A stretch of 64,000 nt of DNA from NCBI GenBank assembly GCA_012845835.1, contig JABAKD010000035.1, positions 454,246 through 518,245 on the forward strand, given 5' to 3'. Of the stretch, positions 54,461 to 63,362 are shown piece by piece. Position numbers and translations under genes: made by a program. Position 1 is the stretch's first letter. Each line of letters begins with the position of its first letter. The stretch comes from Undaria pinnatifida (taxonomy: Eukaryota; Sar; Phaeophyceae; Laminariales; Alariaceae). The notes beneath the pieces are model-generated. The model did not search any database and had not been told where the DNA came from. It saw nothing but the letters and a program-made list of their open reading frames with translations.

Positions 54461-55160
54461 AGGAACAAGGCAACTACAACATGTAAAGGGGGCAGAAAGA
54501 AGAGGCCCATGATTTGGTGAGAACAGTGATTTGATAATGCCAACAGCTGCTTGTGCAGAGTAAACTGGCCCTGTGCTTCCTGTGTGCTTGTTGGCCGTGT
54601 CACATTCTGGTCGGCAGTACGTGTGTCATTTGTGTGGGGGGGAAACATGGCGACCGAGAGAGATCAAAACAATTAAAGAAAAAGAAAAATGAAGAGTGCA
54701 CAACAACACGTATACCTGGTACTCCTGCTCTATGTTCGGAAAAAAACACACCGCAGCACGACACAGCACCGCAGCGCAGGGCAGGGCACGACACCGCACG
54801 GTGCTGCGCTGCGCTGCTGGGCTATATAGTTGGACTAATCTGAGCTTGGCGTGCATTCAAATAGTGATCCAACACCGTAGTACCTGGCATGTACAAACTC
54901 GGTGTAGCAGTACCGGTACGTGGTATTATAAAAAAATTGAAGAACGTCAGCTGTGATTACTACCGATTGAATGGTTAAAACTCAACTTACGTGGTATTGA
55001 ATTTAGAAGAAAAAACAAAATCTGAGAAACGCCGAGAAGCGCTGTTCCGGGCATCCGAGCCCCCCGCTCAGCCGTCCGGAGAGGAGAATATCTTAAACTT
55101 AGTGTGGGAAACAAAAAAAACGGAGGCCGCCCAGGAAATCGATACTATTTTGTAGGCATG
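54461..55160. other. Gene-free stretch
   Basis: GCAGC-type simple sequence at 54750-54830 and a SINE-like core AACGTCAGCTGTGA at 54942-54955 (minus orientation). No gene. Confidence 0.35.
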
Positions 55161-55600
55161 TCTATAAGACTCTATCCACTAGACCACAGTCACTGCTGTT
55201 ACGTTGTGGTCTAGTGGATAGACTGTTCGCTGCTGAGGCCGGTGTGCGTGGGTTCGAATCCCCGGGTCATCGCGTGGGTTCCAATCTCGGTGTCATCGAT
55301 ACAAAAAGAAGAGATACTAGAAAAAAAAAGCATCGATAGTATTATACTCATAAAATAAGGAAAGTAAGAAGCGCTGAGCGCTGAGAAGAACACCCGTCAC
55401 TGCTGTGACTTTGTGGTCTATCTAGGAGATATCCGCTCGTGAGCCTGGTGGTCTTCGTTGGTTCGAATCCGGGTGTCATCGTGAAAAAATATATTATAAA
55501 ATTAAAATACACTCCAGCTGTGAAATCGAATATTTTGTCGAAACTCATCTTTGCAAGCTGTGAGTGATACTCCGATCGCGCGCATTACGGGTTGTGTGTC
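55161..55600 (+). repeat. Tandem tRNA-like SINE heads with shared body
   Basis: Unit 1 carries an A box TGGTCTAGTGGATAG (55207-55221), with a perfect 4-bp D stem, and a B box GGGTTCGAATCC (55250-55261). Unit 2 repeats the plan at 55413 and 55458-55470. The body after unit 2, AAAATACACTCCAGCTGTGA, recurs at 56306 (CTCCAGCTATGAGATC). A mirrored A-box segment at 55172-55187 forms an exact 16-bp inverted pair with 55206-55221. Anticodon and T stems do not close, so these are SINE heads, not tRNAs. Confidence 0.6.
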
Positions 55601-55989
55601 CTCATTTAAGGATATAGGTCGGCGACTCCCCTTGCAACTACAGTGTAGCTATCAGGGTCAACAGGGTGATGTTAGGCAGTCTGTGCGCAGAAACTATAAA
55701 ACCCGTTTCTGAGGGGGACAAAATCTGACAGCTGTGGAAGGAAATGCATCAGTTTATCAAGTGAATCCTGTAAGTCGAATATCCGGTAAGGGGAGGGCGG
55801 AGTTTTTAAGGACGTGGGGGCCTGATTTTGATCAAAAGGGGGGCGGGAGGGGGGGAGGGGGGGGAGGGCGGGGAGGGGACGGGTGGGGTAGGTCAATTTG
55901 TGCGTGAAACCATAAATATTTCATGTGGGGGAGGGGGGGGGGGATGTGGCGGGGGGGCGGGGGGCGAGGGGGAAGGGCTTTAGGTCGCG
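55601..55989. other. Gene-free, G-rich toward its end
   Basis: Increasingly purine/G-rich sequence leading into the G-rich repeats. No gene. Confidence 0.3.
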
Positions 55990-56760
55990 TAGATGTAGGG
56001 GTTTGCTATACGCGTGGTGCTAGGTCTAGGCGATGGTGCGGGTGGTGGGGAAGGAGGGGGCGTTGAGGGCGGGGGTGGGTGGGAATTGCAGCAGCGGCAT
56101 GGACGGCTCTAAAACGATAACGAGGCGATATCCAGGGCGTGGAAGTGTTTACTACTCTGGCGGATTTCGACATTAGGTGGGGCGTTCAAGCAAGAGAAAG
56201 CGAGGGGAAAAAAAAAAAAAGGGGGGGGGGCGGGGGGGGGGGGGGGGGGGGGGGGGGAGGAGGGGGAGGTTTTCAAGAGGTTTAGGTCACATACTTCGAA
56301 GTATAATATTAAAATACACTCCAGCTATGAGATCAAGGATTTGGTCGACACTGATGTTCGCAACATTGTGTGTGATCCTCCGATCGCGTGTATTAATCAT
56401 ATATGTAGGGGCTTGCTATACGCGCGGTGCTGGGTCTAGGCGATCGTGCGGATGGCGGGAAAGGAGGGGGCGTTGGCGGGGGGGAGGGGGATGAATGAAA
56501 GCTACGTCATGGATGGCTAGAAAGAAAATGACGTGATATCAATTGCTTAGAAGTGTTTATTACTCTGGCCGATTTCGATTGTAAGTGGGACGTTTGAACG
56601 AACTGGGCGGGGAACAAGAGGGGGGGGGGGGGGGGGGGGGGGCGGAGATGAGTTGGAGCTACGGCATGGATGGCTAGATGGATAATGAGATGATATCGGC
56701 TGGTAGTGTTTACTACTCTGGCAGATTTTGATTTCAGGTGGGCAACAAACATCGGTATAA
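55990..56760 (+). repeat. G-rich dispersed repeat array
   Basis: A ~415-bp unit is repeated: TTGCTATACGCG(T/C)GGTGCT at about 55998 and 56413, each followed by GGCGTT(G)...GGGG and a GCATGGA(C/T)GGCT block (56097, 56509, 56667). Each block is then followed by GATATC and GTGTTTA(C/T)TACTCTGGC. G-runs of 20-40 bases lie between. The same words occur inverted at 8401-8640. Confidence 0.65.
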
Positions 56761-57183
56761 ACTGTCTACGATCACAGCAGCAGCAAGCAACCGCAGAGAG
56801 CGGCAATAATATATAGATCATAAAAAATCAAATTTTATTGAGAACGGGATTTTTTTCTGGATGGACCGAGGAGGATAAATACACAAGACCTTTACTCTCA
56901 TCAAAAGAACATACACAGCGGTTTTACAATAGAGCACCACCAGCAAGCAGCACGTAGTCCATAGACTGTAAGAGTTTATTGTCATATGAGCAACGACGGG
57001 AACTATGTCATTACTGTGAGTTCTCCCTCACAATTGACACGGGTGGTTACCATACAGCAGTAGCGAAACCTGTATAAAGAGATATAAAGTAGCAACACAA
57101 CTCAAGCAAAAGTAACGATGTGCACACAACAGACCATATCGGCAACAAACATCGGTATAAACTGTTTAACTGTTTAAGCGCGC
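56761..57183. other. Gene-free stretch with short duplications
   Basis: AACAAACATCGGTATAAACT occurs at 56745 and 57142; ACCACCAGCAAGCA...ACGTAGTCCATA at 56938 and 57717. These indicate local segment duplication around the OTU relic. Confidence 0.4.
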
Positions 57184-57573
57184 GGGGAAAAATGCTGGAC
57201 ACAGAAAACAAACAACAAATTGACACCAAAGATTCCTCTAACAGCAGCGACAGCAGTAGTACAAACCCATCAGACAGTGAAAATGATCAAGACAACAACA
57301 GCGGCAACAATAACAATTCTGGTCAATGGTCCATTATTCCCGAGATTGGTGATGGTGCATGTTTATTAAGATGTATCTCGCGTCGTGGCACAACAACCCA
57401 GCTTTACATCACATCGTCCGTGCACATATTATTGCCCACATCACAACCAATTTGTACACCGTTATCCCAGGATCAGGTTTCAACACTTTCCACGACAGCA
57501 TCTTAGCTGGAGCAAATCAAGGTCATGTAGATCATAAAGAATCATTTGTCGATGTAGACAATATATTTTTCTG
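57184..57573 (+). pseudogene. OTU cysteine-protease domain relic
   Basis: After an acidic, Ser/Asn-rich linker (DSENDQDNNSGNNNNSGQW), the catalytic-Cys box reads IIPEIGDGACLLRCISR. This resembles YEIGGGACGFRAI of the OTU domain at 32412, with the usual Asp retained here. The reading then changes frame and continues HNNPALHHIVRAHIIAHI, comparable to NPEFHHQIRHQVVQYM in the other copy. The C-terminal His region was not found. No helicase lies upstream. It is likely a second, more decayed fragment from the same Helitron-like family, although an independent OTU gene is possible. Confidence 0.6.
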
Positions 57574-58091
57574 AACGGAACAAACAACGCCAACGTGCCC
57601 GAAAAAGCTCCGTTTGTCTTGCAAAGTTCCGTCAGCGGGAACACAAGCATTGAGAAAGGAAGACGTTCCACCTTCGGACATGAAAAGAACACAGCAGTTT
57701 TTTTTAAGATACAGCACCACCAGCAAGCACCACGTAGTCCATATCACATAGACGGTATAGCACGACATATATTTTTCTGAACGGAGAAACATCAAAAATG
57801 AAAAGGTGGCGCGATTGAATATAGTCAGCTTTGGATCATTATTCATATCATTTCAAAGGAACACACCACTCCGCTATACTCGAAGTATATATTTCTGCCG
57901 CAATTGATACCATGATCATCAATTGAATAGCCGCAATTGATGCGATGGTCATCATATTCATCCCACAGCAGTAATTATTTGCGGCGGCATAACCGCTTGA
58001 GCAGAACGGAGAGGGAGCCACCCCCCGCCACAACATCTATCTTCATTCGCGCATTTTTTCTCTCTCAGAAATAAAAGCACGATCAAGACCC
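57574..58091. other. Upstream region of the gene at 58092
   Basis: TATATTTTTCTGAACGGA occurs twice (57562 and 57766), again pointing to local duplication. GAAATAAAAGCACG (58069-58082) is AT-rich just before the ATG. The minus ORFs are shadows. Confidence 0.3.
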
Positions 58092-60340
58092 ATGACTCGC
58101 AGCACTCGCTCAGCCAACACGCCCGCCACCAACAAGTCGGCCAACGTTCGAGGTGGGTCTACCTCTGCCGAAGAATCGAAGTCTTCCGACCCTCCTCGCC
58201 GGTCCAACCTCAACGGAACGCCTGTTCTCCACCTGGTGACAACCGCTGATCTGCCGGGTTCAGCCGAAGGAGCCTCGTCCGCTGGCACGGCTTCTTCTCG
58301 CATCGGAGGTAAGCCCACCGCATGTAGCAAGAGTGGGTACCTTTCACGCGGGTTCTAGCACATATCCGTCCCGTAAAAATAGTTTGGACATGTGCAAGTA
58401 GAAGCCACACAGGTTTGAAACTATGAACGAACGTCGTGGTGTTTGCTTTTTGAGCATTTTTGTTGGATGGTGCAGTTTTCCACACCCACCCGGCCAGAGA
58501 TTGAAGCACATGAAAATCATCAAAACAGATACATCAGAGGCGTGCACACCCCAGGTTTAGACATCAATGCTGAAACATGATTTGGTTGCATGTCCATCCC
58601 GTAACGACAGTTTGCGCATGTTCAAGAACGAAGCACAGGTTGGAAACTACGAACGAACGAACATCGTGGTGTTCGCTTTTTTTTTTTTTTGCCATTTTCC
58701 GCTCTCAGATCTACGAAGCACATGAAAAAAATCATAGAAAAAGCAGATACATCAGCAGCGTGCACACCCCAACTTTAGCCAGCGGCCAGCGATGCTGCAA
58801 CATGATTTTAAAACACTGATACTTTTGTGGAACCTGACGTACCAATACTCCGTTAACTCATAACGTCGTTGTACATACGAAAAACAATGTATTTTTTCTG
58901 CACCAAAAAATGCGCGAAATACTGCGGGAAGATCTGATTTTTTTTGCAGAAAACTTACACCACGCCTTGCATGTATCTCCCATTTGTCCCATGATCCTTT
59001 TCTCTGTCCAGGTTCAACTTCTCCTCCTTCCACGCCCACCCAGGCCACACAGCCACTCCAGGACACGCCGTCTTCGTCCACGGCCACGCCTGCCCCACGT
59101 GCACCTCCGTCGTCACCGAGCACCATCAGGCTCGTCAGGAAGGGCAAGGAAATCGCCATCGTCCGGACCACGCCCGACTCCCAGCCCGTTCCCCCTGAGC
59201 GTGACCTCGACTACGCTTGCCCCCGCGACAACTGCGGCGTGGCTCTCATGCTCAAGGTTAACAGCAACCCGAAGAAGCAGGTGTGTCCCTTTCATACATA
59301 AGCATAGCGTTTGCATGCAACAATACCCTACCTCTTTCTATTTTGTCTCCATCAAATTTATCTTTCTTTTTTCGTGCACTCTCACCAAACACAGAAATAG
59401 TTTCAGTTCTACGCTTCATATGCATTCAGTACAGAAAGATACAGTAGTAGTAGCTATCGCTAATACGAGCGACACTTGACAGATATAACTACCGTCAGCC
59501 GTACGCGTTTTTCTTTTTTCTTGCACTCTCACCAAACACCACAGGAGGAATAGTTTCAGTTCTTCGACTAAAAACACATATGCTCCACATCAATGCATGT
59601 TACAAACATACAGTAGTAGCTGTCGCTAAAACAAGCGAGACTTGATAGATATAACCATCCGTGTGCGTCCACGTTTGCGAATAGAGTAAACACCAAACTG
59701 GTTGGTAGCATAGTTCATTTTGGCGGCTGTTCTACTCTGTGAAAAAAAATTGGCTGCGCGCTTCGCAAACACAGACAGACAGACGACATGGCTTGCACAA
59801 CGCCTCCGAGAGTTCAGCACACATGCAGCAGTCACGTTTTTTTTTTTGGTATAGATGCGTGGGAACCTGTGTTTTTTTTTTTTTCGTGTGGTCTGGCCCT
59901 ACAGACCAGCTTATTTTCAAGTTATCCCACGCCACCGAAAGTTCAGCACACACACGCGTTTTTTTTGTCTGTGTACGAACGCTGTTTTTTTTTTTTCCTG
60001 TGACCTGGCCTAAAGACCAGTTTATTCTCATTCCTGCCCTCCTTCCTACAGACCTTCACCACCAAGGCCTGCCACTCGCATCGTATTTCCGCGTCTTCAC
60101 CAACTACATATATCTTCATCTTGATCATCCTTTCTCTCTGCGATCACACGCTTACACCACCTGTACAACATTCCCACTCCTTTGTGTTTATATAAACACA
60201 GGACTACCCCGTCTGCCGTCGCTTCCTGTCTGGCAACTGCGCCTTCTCCGGCCTGAGGGTGCGCTACGGAGACAAGGTCTGCTGGTTCGGCGCTGGCGAG
60301 CTCATCATTGGAGAGTGCGTGTGGGCCTACGCCATCCCTA
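58092..60340 (+). CDS. Multi-exon Cys-rich host gene, 3' end beyond the window
   Basis: Three exons fit GT-AG rules and keep one frame: 58092-58308 (donor GAG|GTAAGC, phase 1), 59012-59280 (acceptor TGTCCAG, donor CAG|GTGTGT, phase 0) and 60202-60340 (acceptor ACACAG, donor CTA|GTGAGT). Introns are 703 and 921 bp. The first ~110 residues are Ser/Thr/Pro-rich and probably disordered. A compact region follows: TIRLVRKGKEIAIVRTTPDS, then YACPRDNCGVALMLKV (C142, C147) and DYPVCRRFLSGNC (C167, C175), a zinc-ribbon-like pattern, then VCWFGAGELIIGECVWAYA. The family is unknown to me. The Cys layout resembles the exon at 31543. An alternative acceptor at 60051 could add a short segment with CHSHR. 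The last donor leads into an intron filled with tandem MITEs, so the gene continues to the right. Confidence 0.7.
58309..59011 (+). other. Intron 1 of the Cys-rich gene
   Basis: GT...AG, 703 bp. It contains an internal duplication of ~150 bp: TCCCGTAA...CGAACGAACGTCGTGGTGTT at about 58368-58442 and 58597-58672, and ACATCAGAGGCGTGCACACCC / ACATCAGCAGCGTGCACACCC. Confidence 0.6.
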
Positions 60341-60395
60341 GTGAGTGCTACAACTTTGGTATGCCGTAGCCTTTGATTCAACGCACGTTTTTTCG

Positions 60396-60579
60396 TGTAC
60401 GTTGGCATAGATAAACAAACACCGTTGTTATCTTTCACACATACTACATCAAGTTATACCCTATATTTTACGTAACATTGAAGCACCATACGTTCATAGA
60501 TACTTCGTATATTGATGAATATCCAATATTTGTCATCCAGAAAAGACAATAATCCACCAATATTCTGAATTTACCATTA
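60396..60579. repeat. Flank segment F, first copy
   Basis: GTACGTTGGCATAGATAAAC to TGAATTTACCATTA. It recurs inside 61392-61620 and 63134-63362 almost unchanged and ends at the TTA target of the MITE. Confidence 0.85.
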
Positions 60580-61391
60580 GGGCCCGAATTAACGAGGAAC
60601 TTGCAAAATCGAATTTCGATTTTTTTTTATACAATTTAATTTAATTTGCATCTGATTGGTCAAGAAATGAATCACCAAGCAGGCATTCTCAGAATTATTA
60701 CGAAAAATCAAATTCAACAAAGCAGTAAAAAAAGACTTTCTTGGTCGAATTTAGTCGAAAATCGAAATTGAATTTAGGGAGTTTGTCCACTTAGACATGG
60801 CTTGTTCTGTGTAACCGAAGCCGGCCACGCGAATTGGTGCCATGTCGTCGGCTGATTGAGAGGCGACAAGCCAACATTGCGAGAGGTAGGACCACCGGAG
60901 CAGCCGCAGCGCGGCCTCCAAAGGTCCTTAGCACAGCGTAGACCGCCTGCGACGCTTCGAAAGCAACCGAGACCGCCGCAAACCCAGTTTTTCGTCGCCC
61001 TGCACCTCGAAAGTTACACGACCAACTACCACATGATGAATTCGCTCAGAAGTTCTACCGCTATATCCCCGTCGCTGCTGCCCGTGTCGGGCGGCGGGGT
61101 GGCGCCAGCCCATCCAAGAGACACCTAGAGCCATAGCCTCCAAGCCGCTGCCGGCCAAAAGAATCTGCGGCTAGCCGCGGCGCTCCGGGGAGGACGCGAG
61201 CCATCGCTCGCCTCGGTCGTTGCCCACGGGTGTTCGTTGACCCTTTTGCGTTTTTTGAATTTTTATATTTCCTAGAACGCACTGCGCCGTTCCTTGATAA
61301 GAACCAAAGTTGAATTTTTCGTGTATTTTCCATGAAATTAAAAAAAAAAAAACGAAATTCGATTTTGCAAGTTCCTCGTTAATTCGGGCCC
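60580..61391. mobile_element. Tourist-like (PIF/Harbinger-type) MITE A, copy 1
   Basis: An 812-bp element with a perfect terminal inverted repeat of ~39 bp (GGGCCCGAATTAACGAGGAA...), flanked on both sides by TTA. A 3-bp TWA duplication and a GGG-type terminus are the PIF/Harbinger signature. The ~90-codon ORFs inside are repeated in each copy but have no transposase motif. It lies in an intron of the gene at 58092, after the donor at 60341. Confidence 0.85.
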
Positions 61392-61620
61392 TTACACACG
61401 ATTTTGCTCTGTGATTTTTTTTACAACCAACCCTATTGTACGTTGGCATAGATAAACAAACACCGTTGTTATCTTTCACACATACTACATCAAGTTATAC
61501 CCTATATTTTACGTAACATTGAAGCACCATACGTTCATAGATACTTCGTATATTGATGAATATCCAATATGTGTCATCCAGAAAAGACAAAAATCCACCA
61601 ATATTCTGAATTTACCATTA
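61392..61620. repeat. Flank segment F, second copy
   Basis: TTACACACGATTTTGCTCTG, then the same ~184 bp as 60396-60579, ending ACCATTA. F plus MITE A make a 1041-bp tandem unit. Confidence 0.88.
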
Positions 61621-62318
61621 GACCTACTATTATGGCGAATATTTTCATCGATTATTTCTCTCTTTAACCGGGATCTCCGATGACAAAAATAAAAACCTTC
61701 CACTATGGGACCAGAAGTCATCGTTATTTCTGGGTTCAGAAATAATCGAGGCCAGAAATCAGCGGATCTGGTGATTTCTGAGCCCAGAAATAACAGCTCT
61801 TCCAACCTCTCAGAACTGGGATTATTTGACTTTTGGATACTACCTCGTACTAAGTATCACATGTCACCACTGCTTATACTGTACCTGGTATGATACTTGT
61901 CTGCTGTACACGTCACGCATCACCCACAACAAAGAATCACAAACACACCTACGACAGCATACTGCGCTTGTTGTGTGCGAGACAGAGCTTCATCCTCACA
62001 CAAACGCGACAGCAGCAGCACCACCACCATCGAAACCACCACAGGCACACCACACCAGCACCACAGCAGCAGCGCAGCAGAAGAGACCGCAGCAGAGGCA
62101 GTGGTGACCTAACGTCGCCGGCGACAGTGTACGTGCCAGATTTCAAAAATAAAGGCAAACGGCAAAACAAGACCTACCAATTCAAAATAAAACCACTTTC
62201 CAAAAATCAGAAGCCATAATGGACGCTCCTTATTTCTGATGCAGTTATTTCTGGAGCCTCAAAACTACAAAAATAATCGCCAGAAATAATCGCTCAAAAT
62301 TTTCCATAATAGTAGGTC
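61621..62318. mobile_element. Second inverted-repeat element B, TTATTTCTGG arrays
   Basis: The ends GACCTACTATTATGG and (inverted) GACCTACTATTATGG match for 15 bp, then imperfectly (GCGAATATTTTCATCGATTA versus AAAATTTTGAGCGATTA). TTA flanks both sides (61618-61620 and 62319-62321). TTATTTCT(G)/CAGAAATAA words occur about ten times inside in both orientations. It has inserted at, or been copied into, the TTA at the junction of the tandem units. It is non-coding; the ORFs at 61890-62219 are His/Gln/Thr-rich translations of CAG/CAC repeats. Confidence 0.8.
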
Positions 62319-62321
62319 TTA

Positions 62322-63133
62322 GGGCCCGAATTAACGAGGAACTTGCAAAATCGAATTTCGATTTTTTTTTATACAATTTAATTTAATTTGCATCTGATTG
62401 GTCAAGAAATGAATCACCAAGCAGGCATTCTCAGAATTATTACGAAAAATCAAATTCAACAAAGCAGTAAAAAAAGACTTTCTTGGTCGAATTTAGTCGA
62501 AAATCGAAATTGAATTTAGGGAGTTTGTCCACTTAGACATGGCTTGTTCTGTGTAACCGAAGCCGGCCACGCGAATTGGTGCCATGTCGTCGGCTGATTG
62601 AGAGACGACAAGCCAACATTGCGAGAGGTAGGACCACCGGAGCAGCCGCAGCGCGGCCTCCAAAGGTCCTTAGCACAGCGTAGACCGCCTGCGACGCTTC
62701 GAAAGCAACCGAGACCGCCGCAAACCCAGTTTTTCGTCGCCCTGCACCTCGAAAGTTACACGACCAACTACCACATGATGAATTCGCTCAGAAGTTCTAC
62801 CGCTATATCCCCGTCGCTGCTGCCCGTGTCGGGCGGCGGGGTGGCGCCAGCCCATCCAAGAGACACCTAGAGCCATAGCCTCCAAGCCGCTGCCGGCCAA
62901 AAGAATCTGCGGCTAGCCGCGGCGCTCCGGGGAGGACGCGAGCCATCGCTCGCCTCGGTCGTTGCCCACGGGTGTTCGTTGACCCTTTTGCGTTTTTTGA
63001 ATTTTTATATTTCCTAGAACGCACTGCGCCGTTCCTTGATAAGAACCAAAGTTGAATTTTTCGTGAATTTTCCATGAAATTAAAAAAAAAAAAACGAAAT
63101 TCGATTTTGCAAGTTCCTCGTTAATTCGGGCCC
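62322..63133. mobile_element. Tourist-like MITE A, copy 2
   Basis: Nearly identical to copy 1, the same 812 bp, TTA on both sides. One visible difference is GAGACGACAAG versus GAGGCGACAAG near 62602. Confidence 0.88.
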
Positions 63134-63362
63134 TTACACACGATTTTGCTCTGTGATTTTTTTTACAACCAACCCTATTGTACGTTGGCATAGATAAACA
63201 AACACCGTTGTTATCTTTCACACATACTACATCAAGTTATACCCTATATTTTACGTAACATTGAAGCACCATACGTTCATAGATACTTCGTATATTGATG
63301 AATATCCAATATTTGTCATCCAGAAAAGACAATAATCCACCAATATTCTGAATTTACCATTA
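63134..63362. repeat. Flank segment F, third copy
   Basis: Same as 61392-61620. It places MITE copy 3 exactly 1041 bp after copy 2. Confidence 0.88.

Noticed and set aside
55205-55275. Functional tRNA gene
   Set aside because: A and B boxes and the D stem are good, but the anticodon, T and acceptor stems do not pair; it is better explained as a SINE head.
56177-56494. 105-codon Gly/Lys/Arg-rich ORF
   Set aside because: It is a translation of a poly-G/poly-A tract in the G-rich repeats.
60856-61128. 90-codon ORF repeated at 62598 and 63639
   Set aside because: It is conserved only because MITE A is duplicated; no transposase or Myb-like motif is visible and the opposite strand is equally open.
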